Below, in pieces: positions 52,339 through 61,263 of a DNA stretch of 64,000 nucleotides. The stretch covers positions 54,615-118,614 of the forward strand of contig JAJACQ010000012.1 of NCBI GenBank assembly GCA_022601435.1. The letters are read 5' to 3'. Position 1 is the stretch's first letter; each line of letters starts with the position of its first letter. The position numbers were made by a program, and so were the translations under genes. The stretch comes from Chlamydiia bacterium. Its GTDB lineage: Bacteria > Chlamydiota > Chlamydiia > Chlamydiales > 2-12-FULL-49-11. Below the pieces are notes generated by a model, which did no database searches, was not told where the DNA came from, and saw only the letters and a program-made list of their open reading frames with translations.

Positions 52339-55233
52339 ATGGCCATTTTAAATAGAACCACTCTTTATATTTTTTCAATCTGTCTGTTGACCACGTCTTT
52401 ATTTTCTCGAAAGACTCCCTCTGCCTCAGAAATTATCACCGATAAAAACCCTTTAAAGATCTTAACCCCCTCACTAAAAGATATTCAGACTAAGAAGCTA
52501 ATCCTTTCAAATGATATTAAAGTCTTTTTAATCTCAGATAAGATGGCAAGAAAATCAGCTGCTGCTGTTACTGTAAATGTAGGAAGTTGGCATAATCCCG
52601 ATGAAGATTTAGGGATGGCCCATTTTTGCGAGCATATGCTTTTTATGGGATCAAAAAAATATCCCGATGAAAATGGATTTCATAAATATATACAAGACAA
52701 CGGCGGCATGACAAATGCTTATACTGCGACTGATAAAACCGTCTATATGTATTCCATAAATCATGAAAAGTTAGACACTTCATTAGATATGTTTTCTAGA
52801 TTTTTTATAGACCCTCTCTTTTCTGAATCAAGCGTAGGGCGTGAACTTTTAGCGATAAATCAAGAACATAAGAAGAATTTGGAAAATGATGGATGGAGGC
52901 AATGGTTTATCTTCAAACAAGAGGGTAACCAAAATCATCCAAATGCAAGATTTAGCACAGGTACAGAAGAGACTCTTAAATATACGAGCAGAGATAAATT
53001 AGAGGCCTGGTTCAAAAAACATTATAAATCAAGTGGCATGCATTTAATTGTTTATTCTAATCAAGATCTAGATAGTTTAACAACTATGATAGAGACATCC
53101 TTTTCTAATGTTGAACAGGCTAAAGAAGCGCTTCCTCCTACTTCTTATGGAAAGCTCTCTTCTTCAAATCAAGAAGGTCATATCACATATATTGAACCTG
53201 TAAAAGATATAAAAAATTTATCTATCTCATGGGAGATCCCCCCTGCCTATTCAAATGATCTAGATAAAAAGACTTATGAATTGATTGCCTATGCCTTATC
53301 TTATCAAATGAAGGGAAGCTTGTGTCACAACTTAAAAGAGCAAGGATTGATAGAAAATCTTGATTCTGATTGTACACGCATAAGCAACAACCATATTATC
53401 CTAACAGTTTCCATGGACTTAACATCTGATGGCATTCAAAAAACTGATCATATTCTCTATACATTTTTCCAAGCATTGAACAAACTAAAGAAAGGCAATC
53501 TTCCTTCCCATATTTATGATGACATGAAAGCAGTAAGAGCCACATCATACAAATGGCAATCAAGGCAAGATCCTTTTAAGCTTGTTATGAATTTAGCTGG
53601 AATGATTGTTAATGAGCCGTTAGATACTTTTCCTTATAAGACGGTAATGATCACAGATTTTGACCAGAAAAATTCTAGAGAGCTTTTAGCATTCCTTCTT
53701 CCTCAAAACGCCTGTATTACAGTTTTTGGAAAGCAACATGATACCCACAGAACCGCAAATAAAGAAGAAACATGGACAAAAGCATCATATTCAGTAAGCA
53801 AGATATCTGACGAAGTACTTTTAAGCTGGGGGCAAGCTCCACCTCACCCAGATATATATCTTCCAAATCCAAATCCATTTATTTCAAAACATCAAAAGCT
53901 TATTAATGAAGCTGTATCCCCTATTCAAGATCCTGTATTAATTGTCCAAGAAGATTCAGGAAGCTGTTATTTTTGGCAAGATACAAACTACCTTGTTCCA
54001 AAAACACAGATTATCATGAAGATAAAATCTCCTGAGATTAACTCAAATGATAGATCACTATGTCTCAATGAAATGTTTGCTTCCTATTTAAATTACCATA
54101 TGTCATCTCTTATTTCAGAAGGATCCTTTGCAAACATAAATACTTCTATCTATGCTCAAGATTTAGGTCTTAATTTTAATATTGATGGTTATCATGATAA
54201 GATTGGAAGTTTTATGATGTCCTTTTTGTCAAATCTCACAACATCATATCCAACAAAGCAAGAATTTACATTAATAAAAGAGCAAATGCTTGCCTCGTGT
54301 AGAAGTGCTCAATGTTCACTGCCATTTCGTCAAGGTCTTGATTGTATCAATAGCATCTTAACAAACTCTCATTTGGACAATGCTTCAAAAGAAGCTGTTA
54401 TTGAATCAATTTCATTAGAGCAATTTCAGAATTTCCAAAAAAGCATCCTAGATGAAAATTACCTTCAAGTGATGATCACTGGAAATCTTGATAAAAAGAA
54501 TGCGATGCTTCACTATACAGAGATTAAAAATACATTGAGCTCAAAAGCTTATAATCCTCAAAATCATATTACTGCTGCTTTTGTTCCTTTCTATGGGTCA
54601 AAGCCAAAGCCTATGAAAGTTGTTGTCGATACCCCAATGAGCGGAAATTCAAGTATCTTATTTATCGACCAAGGTCATTTTTCATATGAAAAATCTGCTT
54701 CTCAAAAAGTTCTAGGAGCTATTTTAAATGAAGCATTCTTCACAGAGCTAAGGACAAAGCAACAGACTGGATATATAGCTATTTCACAAGATACAGAAAT
54801 TAAAAGCCAGATGATGCAATGTTTTGTAGTGCAATCAACCACACATTATCCGGAAGAATTGCTCGCTCGCTTTGAGCTTTTCTTAGAGGATTTTGGAAGA
54901 TCAATAAATGAAAATGTCACTGAAGAAAGATTCAAAAATATCAAAACTTCACTTGCACAAAACTTGATGATCCCTACAGAAAACATGCAGACATACTCAA
55001 GCCAGCTTTTCAATCTAGCATACAACCAAGGTGCAAAATTTGATAAAAGGCAAAAAACTATAGATGCGTTACAAGCTTTAGACTATAATACCTTCATTCA
55101 AGATGCAAAAGAGTTTATTTCCAGAGAAAATGCAAAACGCTTAGCGGTTCTTATAAATGGAAAAAAGACAGACGAAAAGTCCTTTTCATATTCTGAAGTA
55201 AGCGCAAAAGAACTAACAGCAAAACGAAACTAA
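52339..55233 (+). CDS. Insulinase-family (M16) metalloprotease
   Basis: A 964-residue pitrilysin/insulysin-type protease. A Sec signal peptide (about 1-24, TTLYIFSICLLTTSLFS) is followed by the inverted zinc motif HFCEHMLFMG (about 94-103) and a distal Glu in the HENGG-type region GFHKYIQDNGGMTNAYT. Full-length, with four homologous domains by size. It probably works in the periplasm on short peptides. It matches chlamydial CT806 in position after plsB. Confidence 0.93.
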   Translation: MAILNRTTLYIFSICLLTTSLFSRKTPSASEIITDKNPLKILTPSLKDIQTKKLILSNDIKVFLISDKMARKSAAAVTVNVGSWHNPDEDLGMAHFCEHMLFMGSKKYPDENGFHKYIQDNGGMTNAYTATDKTVYMYSINHEKLDTSLDMFSRFFIDPLFSESSVGRELLAINQEHKKNLENDGWRQWFIFKQEGNQNHPNARFSTGTEETLKYTSRDKLEAWFKKHYKSSGMHLIVYSNQDLDSLTTMIETSFSNVEQAKEALPPTSYGKLSSSNQEGHITYIEPVKDIKNLSISWEIPPAYSNDLDKKTYELIAYALSYQMKGSLCHNLKEQGLIENLDSDCTRISNNHIILTVSMDLTSDGIQKTDHILYTFFQALNKLKKGNLPSHIYDDMKAVRATSYKWQSRQDPFKLVMNLAGMIVNEPLDTFPYKTVMITDFDQKNSRELLAFLLPQNACITVFGKQHDTHRTANKEETWTKASYSVSKISDEVLLSWGQAPPHPDIYLPNPNPFISKHQKLINEAVSPIQDPVLIVQEDSGSCYFWQDTNYLVPKTQIIMKIKSPEINSNDRSLCLNEMFASYLNYHMSSLISEGSFANINTSIYAQDLGLNFNIDGYHDKIGSFMMSFLSNLTTSYPTKQEFTLIKEQMLASCRSAQCSLPFRQGLDCINSILTNSHLDNASKEAVIESISLEQFQNFQKSILDENYLQVMITGNLDKKNAMLHYTEIKNTLSSKAYNPQNHITAAFVPFYGSKPKPMKVVVDTPMSGNSSILFIDQGHFSYEKSASQKVLGAILNEAFFTELRTKQQTGYIAISQDTEIKSQMMQCFVVQSTTHYPEELLARFELFLEDFGRSINENVTEERFKNIKTSLAQNLMIPTENMQTYSSQLFNLAYNQGAKFDKRQKTIDALQALDYNTFIQDAKEFISRENAKRLAVLINGKKTDEKSFSYSEVSAKELTAKRN

Positions 55234-55248
55234 AGGGGTATTTGTTTC

Positions 55249-55884
55249 ATGAATAGTGTTATATTACTGGCCACCGCAGTATATGCAATAATAGGAGGTC
55301 CATCAGTAGGAAAAACTTCTATTATAAAACAACTAAAAAGCTACGGATACCAAACAACAGAAGAAGCAGCAACTCGCGTAATAAAAGAGAATTTTAAGAA
55401 AGGTGAAATGGAACCTTGGGCAAAAGAAGGCTTTCAACAAGACATCTATAACCTTCAAAGAAAACTTGAAGCAGAAGCCCTTTCCAAGAACCGTGACAAT
55501 CTCTTTGTAGACAGAGGTTTTCTCGATAATATCATCTACCTTGAGTTTAACAACCGGCAGGATACTCAAGAGTATGCAAACCTTAAAAAAGAAATAGACT
55601 CTATCGATATCACAAAACACTACAAAGCCGTTTTTTTTATAGAGCCACACAGCCCAAACTTCTTCGAAGTAGATAAAATAAATACCGATGTAAGACGTGA
55701 AAGTAATGATGAAGCCCTCAGGCTAAATGAGGCCATCAAAAATGCCTATGCAAAGCATTTTAATGTTATCGTCATCCCAGGAAGTCTCACTCCCAAAGAG
55801 CGTGCCGATCTCATCCTCTCCAAGATAAGCCCCCCTAAAAAGCACTCCCTCTGGCAATCCCTCCTCTCATACTTCAAATCCTAG
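55249..55884 (+). CDS. AAA_28-type P-loop NTPase
   Basis: A 211-residue P-loop protein: GGPSVGKTSI (about 14-23) is Walker A, LFVDRGFLDNIIYL (about 84-97) resembles the DRG/Walker B region of the AAA_28 and NadR kinase group, and a RRESNDEALRLNEAI lid follows. A nucleoside or small-molecule kinase activity is plausible; the substrate is unknown. It follows the insulinase by 15 bp. Family A repeat starts at its stop codon. Confidence 0.75.
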   Translation: MNSVILLATAVYAIIGGPSVGKTSIIKQLKSYGYQTTEEAATRVIKENFKKGEMEPWAKEGFQQDIYNLQRKLEAEALSKNRDNLFVDRGFLDNIIYLEFNNRQDTQEYANLKKEIDSIDITKHYKAVFFIEPHSPNFFEVDKINTDVRRESNDEALRLNEAIKNAYAKHFNVIVIPGSLTPKERADLILSKISPPKKHSLWQSLLSYFKS

Positions 55885-55970
55885 CAAGGCAGCGCCCTGC
55901 CTCCGGCGGCCAAAGGGACAAAGTCCCTCTGGACTCCCAAAATTGCTATTTGCGCACACGCAAATATAAA
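55885..55970. repeat. Family A repeat after NTPase gene
   Basis: AAGGCAGCGCCCTGCC hairpin, CCAAAGGGAC-aaa-GTCCCTCTGG hairpin, CTCCCAAAATTGCTATTTGC and a CGCAAATATAAATAAAA tail follow the family A order. An ATTATG phased repeat comes at 56017-56033. Confidence 0.75.
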
Positions 55971-56092
55971 TAAAATTACAAATGTCTTCTCACAAACCAT
56001 TGTTATCGCTCGATTAATTATGACTTTATTATGTTTTCCATAACAAAAAAACAACATCGTAGATAATATTTCTAGAATGGAGTAAAAAGTGG

Positions 56093-56182
56093 AATTGTTT
56101 TGAGGCATATTTGCCTACATCCGGGTCGATAGTGTACAAAAGGGTACTCAGAGACCCAGATTAGGAAAAATAGATCCAAAAT
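56093..56182. repeat. Hairpin element, family B copy 3
   Basis: Stem TTTGCCTACATCCGGGTC / GACCCAGATTAGGAAAA around AGTGTAC (56131-56137) and GGTACT (56143-56148), ending AGGAAAAATAGATCCAAAAT. Confidence 0.78.
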
Positions 56183-56199
56183 CCAAGAATATGGGAAAA

Positions 56200-56292
56200 G
56201 TGGAATTATTTGGTGGATAGTTTTTCTATATCCGGGCCGATAGTGTACATAAGGGTACTCAGAGGCCCGGATTAGGAAAAATAGACCCAAAT
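56200..56292. repeat. Hairpin element, family B copy 4
   Basis: GGTGGATAGTTTTTCTA end, stem ATATCCGGGCC / GGCCCGGATT around AGTGTAC (56242-56248) and GGTACT (56254-56259), then AGGAAAAATAGACCCAAATA. It lies just past the yebC stop. Confidence 0.8.
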
Positions 56293-56303
56293 AAAACACT
56301 TCT

Positions 56304-57020
56304 CTATGACTGTATGTTAGAGAAAACCTGATCTATGTCGTCCAAATCTTCTATAAAGTCAATTAAGGCTTCGTTTTTTTCTTTGTCTTCTGGGCTGCAT
56401 TCTATGAGGGTCTTTGGGACTAGTTCTTGTGATGGATCGTTGACAGTATATTTTTTTGCTTCTAGCTCTTCTTTTACTTTAAAGAGATCTTCGGGATTTG
56501 TTGTGATGATGTAAACATCTTCTTCATCGTTAATATCTAGGGCGCCTGCTTCGATAGCATCTTCGAAGAGCTTATCAAAGTCGGTTCCCTCTTTGGTAAT
56601 TTGCATAACACCTAGTTTATCGAAGTTAAACAGCACGCTTCCTGGAGTTGCAATTGTACCGCCGCGTTTATTTGTAGCTATCCGCATATCAGAGGCTGTA
56701 CGATTTTTATTGTCGGTAAGTCCGCGGCAGATAATCCCTACGCCCCCTGCTCCGTAAACTTCGTATGTCACTTCATCAAAGTTTGACTGATCTTTAGATT
56801 CTGCTTTTTTAATATTACGTTGAATATTTTCATTTGGAAGGTTTATTGCTTTGGCTTTAGAGATTGCCAGGCGTAATTGGGGATTCATTTTAGGATCTGG
56901 ACCACCTTGTTTTACGGCAACGATAATTTCCTTAGTCACGGTAGAAAAAGCTTTTCCTCTTTTTGCATCAGCACGTGCTTTTTTATGTTTAATATTTGCC
57001 CATTTACTGTGTCCTGCCAT
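56304..57020 (-). CDS. yebC: YebC/PmpR family protein
   Basis: A 238-residue protein with the family start MAGHSKWANIKHKKARADAK and the GGPDPKMNPQLRLAI and EVYGAGGVGIICRGLTDNKNR blocks. YebC-type proteins act as transcription regulators or as translation factors that ease stalled ribosomes; which applies here is open. The order yebC-GNAT-prfB matches Chlamydia CT457-CT459. Confidence 0.95.
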   Translation of the reverse strand: MAGHSKWANIKHKKARADAKRGKAFSTVTKEIIVAVKQGGPDPKMNPQLRLAISKAKAINLPNENIQRNIKKAESKDQSNFDEVTYEVYGAGGVGIICRGLTDNKNRTASDMRIATNKRGGTIATPGSVLFNFDKLGVMQITKEGTDFDKLFEDAIEAGALDINDEEDVYIITTNPEDLFKVKEELEAKKYTVNDPSQELVPKTLIECSPEDKEKNEALIDFIEDLDDIDQVFSNIQS

Positions 57021-57027
57021 ATTTCAC

Positions 57028-57546
57028 CTATATTTCAATTTCTCTTAAGTCCAACTGCATCATAACTTTCTTCTTTTTTTTGTCACCTATTTGTTCACGC
57101 ATAAATTTTTCATGTACGGCGTAATCTTTAAATCCTAATCTCTTATATAGTGAATAGGCAGGATTACCTTCATACATTTCAAGGTGTAGATTAATAATTC
57201 CGTAAGTCTCTTTTGCAACTTTCATAATATGATGCATTAATTTTGTACCAAGACCTTTACCTCGAAATTTTTCTCCCATCACAATTGCAAAAAGTGATTG
57301 TTTAGCCAATTTTTTAAAGGCATTAACATACAGTATTGCCATTCCAGCTGGTTTATGATTGACTTCGATAGTAAAAGCTTGACCTTTTCGTGCATAGTAT
57401 AGCCAGATCTTCATTGCCTCTTGCACTTCCGTCATATTGCTCATAGGAAAATATTCCATCACCGCAGGATCCATCAAGTATTGAGAAAGGTAGTATTGAT
57501 CAGCTTCAACCAATGTTCGGATTTTTATATCATCTTTTTCTTTCAT
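57028..57546 (-). CDS. GNAT acetyltransferase, copy 1
   Basis: A 172-residue GNAT protein. The acetyl-CoA loop EKFRGKGLGTKLMHHIM (about 92-108) and NPAYSLYKRLGFKDYAV (about 128-144) are standard. It is about as long as, and clearly related to, the next gene upstream, from which it is separated by no bases. The substrate is unknown. Confidence 0.85.
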   Translation of the reverse strand: MKEKDDIKIRTLVEADQYYLSQYLMDPAVMEYFPMSNMTEVQEAMKIWLYYARKGQAFTIEVNHKPAGMAILYVNAFKKLAKQSLFAIVMGEKFRGKGLGTKLMHHIMKVAKETYGIINLHLEMYEGNPAYSLYKRLGFKDYAVHEKFMREQIGDKKKKKVMMQLDLREIEI

Positions 57547-58068
57547 CTACTTACCCACCAAATCTACTTCAAAAACCTTTCTACTTTTCAATTTATCATC
57601 TAATTCAACAAAATTCTCTTGAACAAAAACCTCTTTATAACCGCTTTTTAAAAGCAAAGGCTCAATTTGACAACCTTCAAAAATTTCAAGATGTAAAGAA
57701 TCCAATTTAAATTTTGTCTTTGCTAAATGATTGATATTTTTCATCAAAGAAGTTCCCACCCCTTTTTGTTGAAACTCTTTTTTTACAATAACGTAAAGCA
57801 TTGCTAGATGTGCAACTTTTACATAAGGCATCAAAAATATTGTCGCCATGCCAATTACTTGATTTTCATAAGTTGCAGTTAGGCTACATTGGTATCTAGA
57901 AAACCCAGCCCAGTTTCTTACAAATATTTTTACATCAGAATCAGTAGAAGGTGGATACCATTTTCGCGTGTCTTTATCTGCCAAAGCCTCTTTTAAAAAC
58001 GTTTCATCGTTTAATATTGAATAACGAATATCGTATTTCTCACTGTCAGTTATATTATCCATTATCAC
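57547..58068 (-). CDS. GNAT acetyltransferase, copy 2
   Basis: A 173-residue GNAT with KKEFQQKGVGTSLMKNINHL (about 97-116) and a shared length and layout with copy 1, so the two arose by tandem duplication. The C-terminal LYKRLGF-type motif is altered here to EPLLLKSGYKEV. Its start overlaps the prfB stop by 4 bp. Chlamydia has one GNAT in this place. Confidence 0.8.
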   Translation of the reverse strand: MIMDNITDSEKYDIRYSILNDETFLKEALADKDTRKWYPPSTDSDVKIFVRNWAGFSRYQCSLTATYENQVIGMATIFLMPYVKVAHLAMLYVIVKKEFQQKGVGTSLMKNINHLAKTKFKLDSLHLEIFEGCQIEPLLLKSGYKEVFVQENFVELDDKLKSRKVFEVDLVGK

Positions 58069-59166
58069 ACCTCACCTCTCATTTTCAAAAACACATGGAT
58101 AAAATCATCTATGCCACCATCTAAAATTTTTTTAGTATCTCCATCTTCATGTTTAGTTCTCGGATCTTTTACCAAGGTATATGGATGAAGCACATAGTTT
58201 CGAATCTGAGATCCCCACCCAATTTCTTTTTTCTCACCAGCCAACCCCTCCAGCTCAGCTCTTTTTTCCTCTATCTTTTGTTGATAAAGTTTAGATTTAA
58301 GCATCTTAAGACACGTATCTCTATTCTTAATTTGTGAGCGCTCTTGTTGACAAGAGACCACAATCCCAGAAGGCTTATGAGTCATCCTTACAGCTGAATC
58401 GGTGGTATTTACATGCTGCCCACCAGCTCCTGATGCTCTATATGTATCTACTTTTAGATCTTCTGAGCGAACATCTATTTCAATATCTTCTGAAATTACA
58501 GGAACAATTTCAACAGAAGCAAAACTTGTATGTCGTTTAGCGTTACTATCAAAAGGTGAGATTCTTACTAATCGGTGAACTCCTGATTCTGCAGATAAAT
58601 AACCAAAGGCATATTCCCCTTCAATTTTAATCGTAATGTTTTTAATACCAGCAACATCACCTGCTAGCTCACTCACTATTTGACTTTTCCATCCACGGCG
58701 TTCTGCAAATCGTAAATACATACGAGCAAGCATCGAGGCCCAATCGCAAGACTCTGTGCCACCTGCACCTGCATTAATACTTAAGTAACAATCACAGCGA
58801 TCTTCTTCTCTTGTAAACATACGGCGCACTTCTAATTCTTCTAAAAGCTTTTCACCTAAAAACAACTCATTTTCTAAATCACTCAGCAATTCTTCATCGC
58901 CTAATGACTCTATTTCAGAACACATTGATTCTAAGGAGTTAGATAGATTTAACAACTTTGTAAGAGGGGCCACCCAAGACTTTAGCTCTGAGACCCTTTT
59001 TACCATAATCTCAGCTTCTTCTTTATTATCCCAAAATGAGCTTTCAGACATCTTCTGCTCTAAAAGCTTTAGTTCCTTTTCTTTAACAGAAAGGTCAAAG
59101 ATACCTCCCCATACCAGAAACTTTCTCTTTGAAAATCTTGATATCTTTTGAAATGTTATCGCGCAT
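58065..59166 (-). CDS. prfB: Peptide chain release factor 2, with programmed +1 frameshift
   Basis: RF2 reads UGA and UAA. The main frame has SPF (RISPFDSNAK) and GGQ (SGAGGQHVN) motifs. The gene starts in another frame at ATG 59166 (MRDNISKDIKIFKEKVSGMG then RYL) and meets an in-frame TGA at 59097-59095 in the sequence GGGGAGGTATCTTTGACC. This is the classic RF2 site: Shine-Dalgarno-like GGGGAGG, slip codon CTT, stop TGA, C. A +1 shift gives a 366-residue product of normal RF2 length. Low RF2 favours the shift, so the gene controls itself. An AAAGGA ribosome site precedes ATG 59166. Confidence 0.95.
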
Positions 59167-59408
59167 TCAGATCCTTTTTTGTTAGCGAGTATAACACTCT
59201 TACTTCTATATTCCAAGCATTATCCCTAAGCAAAGTGTGCTAAAAAGACTATTTTCCTCTTCTAAGAGACCTTATATCTAGCTAGTGCATAAAGCGTTAA
59301 AAAAAGAATTTTATATAGTTGACGAATAAAGAAATCCCTGGCAAACATGAGTTTAGATTAAAAGAACAAATAAACTTATTAAATCTTTATAGATTAGGGA
59401 GAAAAAAG

Positions 59409-59669
59409 ATGGCAAAGAGAAAAGCAAACTCAGCTTTCATGAGAAAATTAAAACTAAGTGCAGAACTTCAGGCTGTTTGCGGCAAAGGTCCTATGGCTAG
59501 AACTGAAATCACAAAAAAGCTTTGGGATTACATTAAGAAACACGATCTTCAAGATCCAAACAATAGAAGAAATATCAAACCAGACGAAAAACTTGCTAAA
59601 GTCTTCGGAAGCAAAAGAGCTATTTCAATGTTCAAAATGCCCACTCATATCAATGATCACGTAGAATAA
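59409..59669 (+). CDS. SWIB-domain protein
   Basis: An 86-residue protein that is almost entirely a SWIB/MDM2 fold: ALxVCGKGPMARTEITKKLWDYIKKH-type sequence (about 22-46 in pieces) and DEKLAKVFGSKRAISMFKMP. The ATG at 59409 follows GGGAGA; the frame to 59319 is not needed. SWIB domains belong to eukaryotic chromatin-remodelling factors; chlamydiae carry one beside prfB (CT460), proposed to act on DNA compaction. Role unproven. Confidence 0.93.
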   Translation: MAKRKANSAFMRKLKLSAELQAVCGKGPMARTEITKKLWDYIKKHDLQDPNNRRNIKPDEKLAKVFGSKRAISMFKMPTHINDHVE

Positions 59670-59704
59670 ACGTTTATTTAATTCAATTATTTACGAATAT
59701 TTGT

Positions 59705-59738
59705 TATAATCTCCTAACAATTGTTAGGAGATTTTTTT
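59705..59738 (+). promoter_or_regulatory. TATAAT box and 20-bp perfect palindrome before truA
   Basis: TATAAT (59705-59710) directly precedes CTCCTAACAATTGTTAGGAG (59711-59730), a perfect palindrome followed by a run of seven T. It could terminate the SWIB transcript, and its right arm contains the AGGAG ribosome site of truA. An upstream TTCAAT (59682) is a weak -35. Confidence 0.6.
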
Positions 59739-60501
59739 GTTTAAAATAAGATTTACAATTACTTATGATGGCACGGCTTATTTTGGCTGGCAAAAACAGC
59801 CTCATCAAATTTCTATTCAAGAAACAATCGAGAATGCCCTTTCAAAGATCTTTAATCAAAAAATTTCTATATGTGGTGCTGGAAGAACAGATCGTGGCGT
59901 TCATGCAAAAGGACAAGTTGCTATGGCATCTATTCCATATGAAGTAACTACCACTTCTCTACAAAAATCTTTAAATTCTCTGTTAGCTTCTGATATCCGT
60001 ATCTTAGATCTTGAATATGCCGATGATGACTTCCATCCTCGCTATAGTGCCAAAGGTAAAATCTATAGCTATTCAATTTGCACCAAATCTCTCCAAGACC
60101 CCTTTACACGATTTACTACCTATCATCACCCTTACCCACTAGATATCAACTTAATTAAGCAAGCAATTCCTGTTTTTATTGGGACTAAAGATTTCACATC
60201 TTTTGCTAACTACGTGGGTAAAAACAATACAGCCCCCTCTTCTATCAAAACAATTTATGAAATAGATTTAAAAAAAACAGATTCTGGATTTATCTTAACT
60301 TTCCATGGAGACGGCTTTTTATATAAAATGGTGAGAAATATCGCAGGCGCTTTAATCAGTTTTGGAGAAAGAAGACTTACAATAAATGAGCTTAAAGCAA
60401 TTCTTCAAAAGAAAGATAACAAACATAAACTATTGCAAGCTCCAGCCCATGGCCTTTGCCTTGAATTAGTTTTATACGAAAGGTCATTGTCTTTAATCTA
60501 A
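59737..60501 (+). CDS. truA: tRNA pseudouridine synthase A
   Basis: A 254-residue TruA, which makes pseudouridine at positions 38-40 of tRNA. The catalytic Asp is in GAGRTDRGVHAKGQVA (about 47-62), with RYSAKGKIYSYSI and MVRNIAGAL motifs downstream. The start codon is TTG at 59737, placed seven bases after AGGAG; the family N-terminus FKIRFTITYDGTAYFGWQKQ follows directly, so this start is well supported. Confidence 0.95.
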   Translation: MFKIRFTITYDGTAYFGWQKQPHQISIQETIENALSKIFNQKISICGAGRTDRGVHAKGQVAMASIPYEVTTTSLQKSLNSLLASDIRILDLEYADDDFHPRYSAKGKIYSYSICTKSLQDPFTRFTTYHHPYPLDINLIKQAIPVFIGTKDFTSFANYVGKNNTAPSSIKTIYEIDLKKTDSGFILTFHGDGFLYKMVRNIAGALISFGERRLTINELKAILQKKDNKHKLLQAPAHGLCLELVLYERSLSLI

Positions 60502-60515
60502 AAAGAAAGTATACT
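60487..60515 (+). promoter_or_regulatory. tRNA-Leu promoter
   Basis: TTGTCT (60487-60492), 17-bp spacer, TATACT (60510-60515), overlapping the end of truA and 15 bp before the tRNA. Confidence 0.65.
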
Positions 60516-60529
60516 CATCCCTTTATTAG

Positions 60530-60612
60530 GCCGATGTGGCGAAATGGTAGACGCGGAAGATTCAAAATCTTCTCTTGGCAACAAGGTGCTGGTTCGAGTC
60601 CGGTCATCGGTA
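60530..60612 (+). tRNA. tRNA-Leu (anticodon CAA)
   Basis: Cloverleaf with acceptor GCCGATG / CATCGGT, anticodon arm GAAGA-TTCAAAA-TCTTC (CAA), a long variable arm typical of class II tRNA and GGTTCGAGTCC T-arm. CCA not encoded. The next start codon follows with no gap. Confidence 0.93.
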
Positions 60613-61263
60613 ATGTTTAATAAATTTTTTAAGTCTAAAAAGCTAGTTTGCTTTGACTTTGATGGACTCTTGGTTGACACAGAGCCCCTGCATCATCTTA
60701 CCTATGAGACTGTCCTTGATGAATTAGGATTTCCTTTAGAACTTGATTTTATCTCTTATTGTAAAGTTGCTCACAGCTCAAATAGAGATCTTTTCAATCA
60801 AACAGTCAGACAAAAATATCCTGATTTTCCTCATGAATGGATTGATATCAGAAATAAAAAAATACAACTTTATAAAGACCTTCTAAAACAAGGACTTATT
60901 AAAGCTATGCCAGGTGCCGCAAAACTCATAGAAAAACTAAAAGAGGAGAATATTCCTTTTTGCATTGTCACTAATTCTAACAGGTGTGATGTTGACGAAA
61001 TTACAAATCACCTTCCTTTCCTTAAAAAAGTTCCAAAAATCTTTGCACGCGAAGATTATAAAAATCCTAAGCCCGAACCAGACGGCTATCTTACTGCTTT
61101 AAAATTTCATGGTGTAGAAAGTCATGACGCCATCGGCCTTGAAGATACACATAAAGGCATCACTGCTTTACAAAAAGCAGGCATGCCGCATCTTTTAATT
61201 AATAGCAATTTCATGAGGCAATCAGAAATACATTTTGCTTCTCTTGATGATTTTAATGCCTGA
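60613..61263 (+). CDS. HAD-family phosphatase
   Basis: 216 residues from ATG 60613, the first base after the tRNA-Leu. The nucleophile motif is CFDFDGLLVDTEPLHH (about 13-28), motif II is CIVTNSNR (about 119), and motif IV is GLEDTHKGI. It belongs to the beta-phosphoglucomutase/phosphoglycolate phosphatase-like HADs; substrate unknown. The longer frame from 60544 is tRNA. Matches chlamydial CT464 by position. Confidence 0.9.
   Translation: MFNKFFKSKKLVCFDFDGLLVDTEPLHHLTYETVLDELGFPLELDFISYCKVAHSSNRDLFNQTVRQKYPDFPHEWIDIRNKKIQLYKDLLKQGLIKAMPGAAKLIEKLKEENIPFCIVTNSNRCDVDEITNHLPFLKKVPKIFAREDYKNPKPEPDGYLTALKFHGVESHDAIGLEDTHKGITALQKAGMPHLLINSNFMRQSEIHFASLDDFNA

Noticed and set aside
55881..56299. 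Two 75-codon minus-strand frames
   Set aside because: They run through family A and B repeats; the shared VHYRPG stretch is just the hairpin tip translated.
59319..59408. N-terminal extension of the SWIB protein
   Set aside because: The ribosome site and the conserved start of the domain fit ATG 59409.
60544..60612. Extension of the HAD gene
   Set aside because: The bases belong to tRNA-Leu.
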